NCBI GenBank assembly: GCA_021838305.1
Contig: JAKCEB010000004.1
Span: 1-41,260, forward strand
DNA length: 41,260 nucleotides
Direction of reading: 5' to 3'
From: Actinomycetes bacterium
GTDB lineage: Bacteria > Actinomycetota > Acidimicrobiia > Acidimicrobiales > Palsa-688
Each line of letters opens with the position of its first letter. The stretch's first letter is position 1. Of this stretch, positions 31,437 through 39,842 are shown one piece after another. The notes under the pieces are model-generated. The model ran no database searches, was not told the DNA's origin, and saw nothing but the letters and a program-made list of their open reading frames with translations. The position numbers and the translations under genes were made by a program.

Positions 31437-31545
31437 GGCGGCAGTAGATGTTCCACGATCACAAGTTAAGGTATCGGCAGATTCCGACCGACACCGAAGG
31501 GTGAGTTGGCTTTCCTGTTATGGACATTAGGCACCTCACCCCGCC

Positions 31546-33258
31546 ATGTTGACTGATCCACTTTGGATAGGTTCAGGTCCTCCACTCGCAGCATGGCTCC
31601 ACCGCCCTGAAGACTCGATGGTGCATGCGATCGCGGTTGCCTGCGGCCCGGTTCTCGGCGAGGATGCTACGAAGGGACGGATGGCCTTCATAGCCCTTGC
31701 AGAGATACTTTCCGACAGGGGTATCGCTCTGCTTCGCTTCGACTACGAGGGAACTGGTGATTCTGCGGGGAGCTCTATGGATGTCGGCCAGGTCCAGCGG
31801 TGGCGCGATAGTGTCAAACGCGCTGTCGACTACGCCTGCCAGATCACCTACGCGCCGTGCATTCTCGTCGGTATGCGACTCGGATCGATTTTTGCAGCTG
31901 ATGTAGCGCAAGAGGATAGTCGGATCAGTGGAATCCTTCTTTGGGATCCGGTGTACAGCGTCAGGCGCTACCTGCGTGAGCAGAAGATCTTCGTTTCCTC
32001 CGTGTTCGGCGTTGCCCAGCCGGAAGACGGCTCCTTCGCAGGTGCGGGATACACGCTTGCCCGCGATTCGGTTGCGGACCTAGAAGGACTAGTGCTCACT
32101 AGTCCTGACGGCAGGGTGGCGGATCGCACCGCCAGTGTGCTGATTGCCACACGTGTAGGAGACCGGTCCGGCGCGCCGGAGGTGGCCAACTTCGCCAAGG
32201 TCGGCGCGAAGAGGCTGGAGCTGCGTGGACAAGCGGCGCTCATGGAATTGCCTCCGCATGAAGTGCGGCCTGACCGGGTGGACCTTCGGGCTCTCGCCGA
32301 ATGGATCTCTGAGCGATCCGGGACGGCCGAGTGGCCTGCCGCTCCTTCGATCGTCGACCACGCAGAGATGCTCGTGCAGGTCGAATCGGCGACACAATGG
32401 GGTCCGTCGCTCGTCGATCCCCCTAAGGTGATCGAGCGCTTTCGCCGCCTTGGCAGCGTTCCATTGTATGGGGTCGAAACCGATCCGGGCGTCGCCGGTG
32501 ACCCGCTCGCAACAGTCGTGTTCCTGAGCGCAGGAGCTCTTGAACGCTTCGGTCCGGGGCGACTTTGGGTCGAGCTTGCTCGTAACCTGGCAGCAAAAGG
32601 CGTATCTTCGATCAGGGTCGACAACAGTGGTGTCGGAGACACCCCTTCGCGCAATGGGTTGCGGCGGGGAGTCATGCTCGACCCGGGTGCGCTGACCGAC
32701 CTCCGCGATATTTGCGAGGCGCTCGATGCGCCAAACGGATCGGGACTTATCTTTGTCGGGTTATCATCGGGGGCATATCATGCAGCAGAGGCAGGATTGT
32801 CCCTTCAGCCGACTGCCATCTGCATGGTGAACGGCTCCGCGTTAGACAATCCACCGGAGCTGAGTCGTGGAGATCGGGTCGATCCGAGACGACGGGCTTA
32901 TAAGCCTATGTGGCCCGCTTTTCGGCGTCTGGCGGTGTCTCACAAGCGACTTGCGAAAGTCGTCTGGCACGGCGTGGGAAACGTCGCCGTCTCTGCTTCC
33001 CCGGCGTCGATCCCTGTGCGGATCGCCGAGAGGGGAGTCAATGTACTTACGTTGGCGACCGGCGCGGATCGGGGTGCGTTCGGCGGTAACCTTTACTGGT
33101 TCGTGCGAGCCAGAAGAGCCCGTCGTAGGGGGATGCTCGAGGAATACCGCTTTGCAATAGAGGACCATCCGCTTTACACGGAGGACGCAAGAAGAGTTGT
33201 GGGGCGCGTCCTACTAGATTTCCTTGTAGAGCACGCGACGTCGCGCACCTTTCAGTAA
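31546..33258 (+). CDS. Tandem alpha/beta-hydrolase fusion (two hydrolase-like halves)
   Basis: First half: GIALLRFDYEGTGDSAG...PCILVGMRLGSIFAADVA (GxRxG in place of GxSxG). Second half: GVSSIRVDNSGVGDTPSR...GLIFVGLSSGAYHAAEAGLSL (GxSxG). Confidence 0.8.
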   Translation: MLTDPLWIGSGPPLAAWLHRPEDSMVHAIAVACGPVLGEDATKGRMAFIALAEILSDRGIALLRFDYEGTGDSAGSSMDVGQVQRWRDSVKRAVDYACQITYAPCILVGMRLGSIFAADVAQEDSRISGILLWDPVYSVRRYLREQKIFVSSVFGVAQPEDGSFAGAGYTLARDSVADLEGLVLTSPDGRVADRTASVLIATRVGDRSGAPEVANFAKVGAKRLELRGQAALMELPPHEVRPDRVDLRALAEWISERSGTAEWPAAPSIVDHAEMLVQVESATQWGPSLVDPPKVIERFRRLGSVPLYGVETDPGVAGDPLATVVFLSAGALERFGPGRLWVELARNLAAKGVSSIRVDNSGVGDTPSRNGLRRGVMLDPGALTDLRDICEALDAPNGSGLIFVGLSSGAYHAAEAGLSLQPTAICMVNGSALDNPPELSRGDRVDPRRRAYKPMWPAFRRLAVSHKRLAKVVWHGVGNVAVSASPASIPVRIAERGVNVLTLATGADRGAFGGNLYWFVRARRARRRGMLEEYRFAIEDHPLYTEDARRVVGRVLLDFLVEHATSRTFQ

Positions 33259-33302
33259 CGAGTCTTTCGACCCGATAACTGTTCCGTGAAACCGGTGGAC
33301 AC

Positions 33303-35171
33303 TTGGAACCAGCCCGGGGCCACGAGACGCCTCGGAGTCAAGACAGGCCGTGGTCGCCAGTGACGCGCGTGGCCGTCGTAGGTCTCGGTCCGTGGGGCTT
33401 GGCCGTGGTCGAGCGACTAGTCGATGTTGCTCGGCGAAATCGCACCTCGCTCGCCGTCGAAGTCGTCCAGCCCGGCACTCCGGGTAGCGGCGTCTACAGC
33501 ATCAGCCAGCCCGATTATCTGATCCTGAACAACGCGTGCGGACAGCTCTCGTCGTATGCCATGGGCGACGGATCCGAGGTCCCGTACGGCATGAGTTTCT
33601 ACGAGTGGGTGACAAGAGAGGGCTACCGGTGGCTCGGCGACGAATGCGATCGAGATCCCAGTGGCCGGCCGATCGACCCATCTGACTTCCTGCCCCGACG
33701 GTTGATGGGGGAGTACCTCCAGTGGTTCTATCGGACGCTGACAGCGTCACTTCCTCCCAACATTGAGATCCGCCACCACGATGCTTCAGCTCTCGACGTC
33801 GCGCTCGGCAGCGACGGGAGGGAGGTTGTCGTGCTAAGCGACGGGCGACTGCTCGCCGTCGACCATGTCGTCCTCACTACAGGACACACAGAGAACATCG
33901 AAGAGGTGGATACCGAGGAGCGTCCGAGGTCGCTTCGGCCGTACCCGGTGTCGTACCTGGCGTCGATCGTCGCACCCTCGGAAACGGTTGCTGTCTCGGG
34001 AATGGGACTAGTTGCGTTCGACGTGCTGGCAGCGCTTACTACTGGAAGGGGTGGACGCTTCGTAGATTCGCCTGAGGCGGGTCGTCTTCGTTACATTCAG
34101 GGAGGAACAGAACCGACGATCTGCCTCTATTCGAGGTCTGGCGTACCCTACTGCGCAAAGGCGACCCACGGTATTGACCCGACGGGGTCCTACGATCCCG
34201 TGATATTCACCGCGACAGCAATGGCGGCATTGGCGCGAACTGACGACGGGCTTCGGAGGGAGCTCGACTTTCGAAACGACCTTCTACCGCTGATAGTTGC
34301 CGAGATGCAGGTCCGATTTCACGCTCAGCGTGCGCAGAGGATCGCCGGGGACCAGGCGGCTCGACACGTTGTAGCGGACCTTGAAGTCGCCTGGCAGAGC
34401 GGAACTTTCGCGAAAGTCCTGGAGGATCTCGAGGCGATGCACGGTACTTTCGTAGCGGAGGAGAATCTCTTCGCTGGGAGCGGTATCGAATTCGCTTCGA
34501 GTGATCGCTACCAGGCTTGGGCCAAGCAGGCATTGTCAGCGGATCTTGACGAGGCTCTCGACCCGATGGGCAGTCCTGTCAAGGCGGCGCAGGAGACCAC
34601 CCGTATTCTTCGCGACCGCATTCGCGGTCTGATTGAGTTCGGTGGGCTGTCAGCGGAGTCGTATGTCGATTTCTGCTCGACGATCCGAGGCCGCCTCAAT
34701 CGTCTAGAGGCGGGGCCGCCAGCCATTCGCTCGCAGCAGTTACTCGCCTTGATGGAGGCAGGAGTAGTACGGATACCGTTTGGGCCGAGCCCTCGCCTTC
34801 GAAGGACCACAGGTGGTGTTCGGATAGAGTCGACACAGCTAGATGAGGGCATTGGCATCACAGTTGACCGAGTGATTAGAGGCCATCTGGACATGCCGTC
34901 GCTAGCCAATTCGCAAGCACCCTTGCTGAGGCGCCTCGTCGACGCCGGACGAATGCGCCAGATGCACTACAGAGCCCGCGAGGTCGGCAGCGTTTGCCTC
35001 GATGATTCTTTTCACCCTATAGACTTGTACGGCCGGTCGCAGGAGCGGCTTTGGATTCTCGGAGTCCTGACCGAGGGGACACGCTACTTCACGCACTATC
35101 TACCTTCTCCACAGAGCCGGCTGCGTGCCGTATTGGACGCAGACCTGTGCGCGAGGTCTATTGTCAGCTAG
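33303..35171 (+). CDS. FAD/NAD(P)-binding protein (PF13454-type oxidoreductase-like)
   Basis: VTRVAVVGLGPWGLAVVERLVDVARRNRTSLAVEVVQPGTPGSGVYSISQPDYLILNNACGQLSSYA...GEYLQWFYRTL...LAVDHVVLTTGHTENIEEV. Alternative GTG start at about 33360. Confidence 0.85.
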   Translation: MEPARGHETPRSQDRPWSPVTRVAVVGLGPWGLAVVERLVDVARRNRTSLAVEVVQPGTPGSGVYSISQPDYLILNNACGQLSSYAMGDGSEVPYGMSFYEWVTREGYRWLGDECDRDPSGRPIDPSDFLPRRLMGEYLQWFYRTLTASLPPNIEIRHHDASALDVALGSDGREVVVLSDGRLLAVDHVVLTTGHTENIEEVDTEERPRSLRPYPVSYLASIVAPSETVAVSGMGLVAFDVLAALTTGRGGRFVDSPEAGRLRYIQGGTEPTICLYSRSGVPYCAKATHGIDPTGSYDPVIFTATAMAALARTDDGLRRELDFRNDLLPLIVAEMQVRFHAQRAQRIAGDQAARHVVADLEVAWQSGTFAKVLEDLEAMHGTFVAEENLFAGSGIEFASSDRYQAWAKQALSADLDEALDPMGSPVKAAQETTRILRDRIRGLIEFGGLSAESYVDFCSTIRGRLNRLEAGPPAIRSQQLLALMEAGVVRIPFGPSPRLRRTTGGVRIESTQLDEGIGITVDRVIRGHLDMPSLANSQAPLLRRLVDAGRMRQMHYRAREVGSVCLDDSFHPIDLYGRSQERLWILGVLTEGTRYFTHYLPSPQSRLRAVLDADLCARSIVS

Positions 35172-36460
35172 GCGATCGACGTTGCAGCATTGACAGCGGC
35201 GTCTAGCGCAGCGTCGATGTCTTCAAGGATGTCGTCGACATGCTCAATCCCCACTGACAGGCGGACTGCGTCAGGTGTTATCCCGGCCGCCGCGAGCTCG
35301 TGAGGCTTGAGCTGGCGGTGGGTAGTGGAAGCGGGGTGACTCACCAATGATTTGGCATCGCCGAGGTTGACCAGACGCTTGAGAAGGGCTACCGAATCGA
35401 AGAAGGCGATGGCAGCCTTGAAGCCGCCGACAGGACCGAATGTCAAGATCGACGGAACTCTTCCCCCAAGGTAGCGGTGGCATAAAGCATGGTGGGGGTT
35501 GTCAGCGAATCCAGCGTAGCCGACCCACGCAACCCTGGCGTCCTGCGCAAGGTATTCGGCGACTGTCCGGGCATTCGCTTCGTGGCGGTCGAGGCGAACC
35601 GCCAAAGTCTCGAGCCCTTGGAGCAGATGGAAGGCAGACATCGGGGACAGGGTCGCGCCGGTGTTTCGTAGCGTAACGCTGCGTGCTCGCACAGCGAACG
35701 CGCGATCTGGGAAGTCACGCGAGAAGACGACGTCGTGGAATGCCGGCTCCGGTTCGCTGAACATCGGGAATCGATCAGCGTGACTGGCCCACGGGAAACG
35801 CCCGGAATCAATGATGACGCCACCCAATGTAGTACCGTGGCCCCCGACGAACTTGGTCAATGAGTGGACTACAACATCAGCGCCGAATCGGATCGGCTTC
35901 AGCATCAGGGGCGTTGCAACTGTGTTGTCGGCTATTACTGGGACACCACGTCTGTGGGCAAGTTCAGCCACCGCTTCGATGTCCACGACGTTTCCGGCTG
36001 GGTTTCCTACAGTCTCGAAAAACACGGCGCATGTCCGGTCGTCGATGAGCGACGAAATGGCGTTCGGGGTGTCATCGGCCGCAAAGCGCGTCTCGATCCC
36101 GAACGTCGGGAGGACATGCGCAAGGTAGGTGTAGGTCGCTCCGTAGAGCTGAGGAGCTGCCACTATGTTCATCCCTGACTTGGCAACGGTGAGCAGGGCG
36201 TAGCTGACAGCGGCCATTCCCGAGGCGACGGCCAGAGCCGCGCTGCCTCCCTCAAGAGCCGTCATTCGCTGTTCAAGTACGTCGTTTGTCGGGTTGTTGA
36301 TCCGGTTGTAATGGAAGCCGGGGGTCTGGATGTCGAAAACGGCCCCGGCGTGCGCTGCGTCGATAAAGTCGTGCGCTACGGTTTGGTGTATCGGGACGGC
36401 TACCGCACGGGTCGAGTCGCCCGCGTAGCCGCCGTGGATTGCTATCGTCTCGTCACGCAA
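35168..36460 (-). CDS. metY: O-acetyl/O-succinylhomoserine sulfhydrylase-type PLP enzyme (Cys/Met metabolism family, MetY-like)
   Basis: MRDETIAIHGGYAGDSTRAVAVPIHQTVAHDF...YNRINNPTNDVLEQRMTALEGGSAALAVASGMAAV...VPVIADNTVATPLMLKPIRFGADVVVHSLTKFVGGHGTTLGGVIIDSG (PLP-Lys in SLTKF). Confidence 0.93.
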   Translation of the reverse strand: MRDETIAIHGGYAGDSTRAVAVPIHQTVAHDFIDAAHAGAVFDIQTPGFHYNRINNPTNDVLEQRMTALEGGSAALAVASGMAAVSYALLTVAKSGMNIVAAPQLYGATYTYLAHVLPTFGIETRFAADDTPNAISSLIDDRTCAVFFETVGNPAGNVVDIEAVAELAHRRGVPVIADNTVATPLMLKPIRFGADVVVHSLTKFVGGHGTTLGGVIIDSGRFPWASHADRFPMFSEPEPAFHDVVFSRDFPDRAFAVRARSVTLRNTGATLSPMSAFHLLQGLETLAVRLDRHEANARTVAEYLAQDARVAWVGYAGFADNPHHALCHRYLGGRVPSILTFGPVGGFKAAIAFFDSVALLKRLVNLGDAKSLVSHPASTTHRQLKPHELAAAGITPDAVRLSVGIEHVDDILEDIDAALDAAVNAATSIA

Positions 36461-37400
36461 CGCTCGAACTGACCTTGCCTCTCGTTATCCCCATCCAGTT
36501 GCGATAGATGCGACGGGCGTGAGGACGCCATGAAGACGTAGCTCGCTGGGCAATCAATTCGAAGTCAGGGAACGCCACGGGGGTATTAGCGAGGATTGCT
36601 GAGTGGAAGTCCTCGAGGCACCGCATGTCGACGGGTGCAGCGCAGCCGCTTGGCAGCCGCGGGGTGTCGCCTTGGGCGTTTTCGAGCCAACGACGGACGT
36701 CGCGGCGGTATTCGAAGAGAAGACTCGATGGGTCGTATTCAGGATGGCCCTGCATCAATACCAGCTCGGAGTGGTCCACTCGTTTGGATGCCACTGTCCA
36801 GCCGAAGTGCACTGACGCCAGGTGTATTTGGTATCCGGCTGACTGAATAAGTTCTGTCGGGACATCGTTGAAGCGAGATTGAGGCATATGCAGCTTGGCG
36901 GGGAGGCCTTCGGTCAAAAGCGTATGGCTCCTGACGGCTTGGAGCAAGACGCCTGTCTGTTTCTGGTGGAGGCGACGCCGACCGATCCCGTCGAACAATG
37001 CTACGGCGGCGTGTGCAGCGAGGCAAGAGGCAACCACTACGCTGGCCGTATTGCATGCCCACTCCAGGAGTTTCGCCATCTCGTCCCAAGACGGCTCGTC
37101 TTCGGTCGGACCCGGATGGGGTGCGCCGCCGGTCACGATTACGGCATCAGGCGTAGTGGAGTAGATGTTCTCGATGTCCAAATATCCCGGCAGAGGCTTC
37201 TCGCTGAAGGCCGCGTCTCGGACAGGCAGGAGGTAGCGTCTGCAGGTGACGGGGATGGGGGACGTTTCAGCGACCAATTCGAGAAACTGTCTCTCGGCGG
37301 CCGCGAAGGCCGAAGGCGGCATGTTGTTGACGAACGCGACTTCCAGATCGCGTGTTGCCTCGCGTTTGAAAATGCCATTACTTGACCTGGAAGGGTCCAC
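36453..37400 (-). CDS. metA: Homoserine O-succinyl/acetyltransferase (MetA/HTS family)
   Basis: VAFVNNMPPSAFAAAERQFLELVAETS...DAVIVTGGAPHPGPTEDEPSWDEMAKLLEWACNTASVVVASCLAAHAAVALFDGIGRRRL...RFNDVP...VLMQGHPEYDPSSLLFEYRRDVRRWL; Cys nucleophile and HPEYD motif. Confidence 0.9.
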   Translation of the reverse strand: MDPSRSSNGIFKREATRDLEVAFVNNMPPSAFAAAERQFLELVAETSPIPVTCRRYLLPVRDAAFSEKPLPGYLDIENIYSTTPDAVIVTGGAPHPGPTEDEPSWDEMAKLLEWACNTASVVVASCLAAHAAVALFDGIGRRRLHQKQTGVLLQAVRSHTLLTEGLPAKLHMPQSRFNDVPTELIQSAGYQIHLASVHFGWTVASKRVDHSELVLMQGHPEYDPSSLLFEYRRDVRRWLENAQGDTPRLPSGCAAPVDMRCLEDFHSAILANTPVAFPDFELIAQRATSSWRPHARRIYRNWMGITRGKVSSSVA

Positions 37401-37485
37401 AGTGGCGTCTTCGGCGTCACAGCGTAGTATCTGAAGTTGGTTCTTCTATCGCATCTCTGCCCTGCTCGAAGTCGACTCGTCACGG

Positions 37486-39081
37486 TTACGCGGTTTCGAC
37501 TGCTTCCTGCGGCCACGGGGCTAGGCGGGCCTCGCGCAATAGGCGCCGTTCGTCGACCTTGCTCGATGTGCTGAGCGGCAGTTCGGGTGTAACGATGATC
37601 CGGTCCGGCAGCATAGTTGTGGGAAGAACGGCTGCTGCGCGATCTCGGACCGCAAGGTGATCCATACCAGTATCGACTACGACGAAAGCTGCGACGCCCA
37701 GCGTGCCTTCGTTGTCGAAGGTTGCGATTGCCGCTGCTTGAACGCCGCTGAGCTTCGTCAGCTCCTCGGCAATCTCGACCAACGAGAGCCTTATCCCGCT
37801 TCGCTTTATCACGCGGTCGGCTCGTCCCAAAAAGGCATAGTGGCCGCGCTCGTCGAGACGCATCAGATCGCCCGTCTTGTAGACGACCTCCCCCGGGACG
37901 GCATCGCATCTCAACACAGATGTCGTCAGCTCGGGAGCCTTCCAATAGCTCTCCATTAGTTGGCCGCCACCGACATAGAGCTCGCCCACTTCGCCCGGAG
38001 TGTTGACGGGCGTGCCGTCCGACTTGAGGAGGTGGAAGCTTGTCCCCCGGTGCGGACCTCCAATCGGAACATAGCCACCGGCCAACAACTCAGGAGTCAA
38101 CTCGAAGTCCGAAACCGTGATCGTCGTCTCGGTTGGCCCGTAGCGGTTGATTACTCTGATCGACGGCTTGACGTCCCAAATGGAGTTCACTTCGCTGCAC
38201 GAGGCGGCTTCCCCGCCAAGCGCAACCACTTGGACGGCACTGTTGGCGAACCCTGAAAGACCTCGTCCGGTCAGAAGGAGTCTGAGAAAGCTCGGGGAGA
38301 AACTGACCGAGTTGATCTCATGGCGAGCGAGGGCGGAGAAGTAAGCGCGCGGAAAGGCCAGTGAGCTTCGTTCCGGTATGACGAGTAAGCCGCCGTAGTA
38401 CAGCGTCGGGAAGATCGTCGAGAACGAGCCGTCGAAATGGACTGGCGACACGCAAAGGGCGCGGGTGTCGATGTCGACGGGTTGAATTCTCCCGATCTCG
38501 GCCACGGAGGACGCGAAGGCCGAGCTAGAGATCATCGCCCCTTTCGGCGATCCGGTCGTACCTGAGGTATAGATGGCGTAAGCGAGTCGGCCAGCTCGGG
38601 GCGTAGGTGCCTCGAAGTCCGCGGCCGGACGAGCGAGGTCACGATAACGGACCGCCCTGTGCTCCGGTGGAAAGATCTCTGTCTGATCAGCAAATATCAC
38701 TAAATGCGGTTCGCAGTCGGAGATGATCGCCGCTTGGCGCTCGTGCGGGTCCGAGACCGACACCGGCACGAACATGGCCCCGAGCCAGTTGCAGGCGAGT
38801 GCAGCCACGACGAAGTCTACGGAGTTGCCGATCAGCAGAACGACTCGGCTGTCCACGCCGGCGCCAAGATTCGCTATTCCGGTGGCGACTCGGCGGATCT
38901 CATCGGCGAGATCGGCGTACGAAATCTCGCGATCCAGGTCCTTGACGGCCGGACGGTCGCCGAGCAGTTCGGCGTTTGCAAGCACAGCCGAAAGCACGTC
39001 AGCTTGTAGGTCAGGTTCCGGGGTGGTGATGGGCGGGCCGCCCGCTCCGGTCCGATTCCCGACATCGTTAGTGCGCATCAC
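37486..39081 (-). CDS. Free-standing NRPS-type adenylation (AMP-binding) protein
   Basis: AYAIYTSGTTGSPKGAMISSSAF (A3), VINRYGPTETTI (A5), VYKTGDLMRLDERGHYAFLGRADRVIKRSGIRLSLVEIAEEL (A7/A8), LPLSTSSKVDERRL (A10-like K). Confidence 0.93.
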   Translation of the reverse strand: MMRTNDVGNRTGAGGPPITTPEPDLQADVLSAVLANAELLGDRPAVKDLDREISYADLADEIRRVATGIANLGAGVDSRVVLLIGNSVDFVVAALACNWLGAMFVPVSVSDPHERQAAIISDCEPHLVIFADQTEIFPPEHRAVRYRDLARPAADFEAPTPRAGRLAYAIYTSGTTGSPKGAMISSSAFASSVAEIGRIQPVDIDTRALCVSPVHFDGSFSTIFPTLYYGGLLVIPERSSLAFPRAYFSALARHEINSVSFSPSFLRLLLTGRGLSGFANSAVQVVALGGEAASCSEVNSIWDVKPSIRVINRYGPTETTITVSDFELTPELLAGGYVPIGGPHRGTSFHLLKSDGTPVNTPGEVGELYVGGGQLMESYWKAPELTTSVLRCDAVPGEVVYKTGDLMRLDERGHYAFLGRADRVIKRSGIRLSLVEIAEELTKLSGVQAAAIATFDNEGTLGVAAFVVVDTGMDHLAVRDRAAAVLPTTMLPDRIIVTPELPLSTSSKVDERRLLREARLAPWPQEAVETA

Positions 39082-39115
39082 GTCGATGTTATTCAGGAGA
39101 GTTGGGCTTGAGCGG

Positions 39116-39158
39116 TCCGCCCCGGATTCGAGCGCAGAGCTTGCGGATCAAGAGTCGA
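39116..39158 (-). repeat. Degenerate direct repeat of the 3' half of tRNA-Lys (tRNA remnant/att-like sequence)
   Basis: cgccccggattcgagcgcagagcttgcggatcaagagtcg aligns with the antisense strand of tRNA-Lys, cgccccctgggattcgaacccagaacctgcggattaagagtccg. About 6-7 mismatches over the core 35 nt plus a 3-nt gap. Confidence 0.75.
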
Positions 39159-39247
39159 GGTAGTGCCGGCCGTCCCCGGTCTCGGGTTGTTGGCCTGCAG
39201 CGGGTCGAGCTCGGCCGGGGGGAGGTTGATCGGTTCAGCTGGGACGG

Positions 39248-39489
39248 TCATAGTGCCGCGACCGCGACGACGCCGGTCCCGGAGAAATCATCGCCGACGT
39301 CCAAGAGGTCGTGGGTCGACTTGGCCAAGCGTAAGAGAAGAGATCGCCGAAGTTGAGCCCGGCCGGGCGATCATCAAGAACGGGGAGGGCGTCGCAGCGC
39401 TCAGCGATGGCCATCAGGTCGGAGCCCAGCTTCCTTGTCCCCGCCACACGGCGGACCCGCTCCAGGCGCTCCCGAAGCGCGGGTGCCAC
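39248..39489 (-). pseudogene. Decayed vapBC toxin-antitoxin remnant (VapB C-terminus fused to frameshifted VapC PIN C-terminus)
   Basis: ALRERLERVRRVAGTRKLGSDLMAIAERCDALPVLDDRPA (VapB-like), then GLNFGDLFSYA, then after a frame change LAKSTHDLLDVGDDFSGTGVVAVAAL* (VapC-like), ending at TGA 39248-39250. Confidence 0.75.
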
Positions 39490-39519
39490 GGCGGGTGGGT
39501 GGGGTTGGGTTGGTTGGGG

Positions 39520-39591
39520 TGCGCCCCCTGGGATTCGAACCCAGAACCTGCGGATTAAGAGTCCGTTGCTCTGCCATTGAGCTAGAGGCGC
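39520..39591 (-). tRNA. tRNA-Lys (CTT)
   Basis: GCGCCTCTAGCTCAATGGCAGAGCAACGGACTCTTAATCCGCAGGTTCTGGGTTCGAATCCCAGGGGGCGCA; cloverleaf pairs, anticodon CTT. Confidence 0.95.
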
Positions 39592-39702
39592 AGCTGTCCG
39601 CCCTTTCGCCGAGTCGATCAGCTAGCCAAAAGCTCGGTTCGCTGATAGCTCGGTCGGGGCCGACGGCGATGTTACCCCAGACTTCGAGCACTTTCACGCA
39701 AG

Positions 39703-39780
39703 TGGGGTGACCGAGGGGACTTGAACCCCCGACCTCCAGGGCCACAACCTGGCGCTCTAACCAACTGAGCTACGGCCACC
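39703..39780 (-). tRNA. tRNA-His (GTG)
   Basis: GGTGGCCGTAGCTCAGTTGGTTAGAGCGCCAGGTTGTGGCCCTGGAGGTCGGGGGTTCAAGTCCCCTCGGTCACCCCA; anticodon GTG, extra 5' G, encoded CCA. Confidence 0.95.
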
Positions 39781-39842
39781 AAGAAACCACTATTCTTTCA
39801 CATCCTGACGCTGCCAGTGCCGCATGACGGCTACGCCTCACA

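Noticed and set aside
39353-39710. ORFs spanning tRNA-Lys and part of tRNA-His (e.g. GIRTQNLRIKSPLLCH)
   Set aside because: Translated tRNA sequence; a known kind of spurious ORF. Kept only as evidence for the tRNA-Lys remnant.
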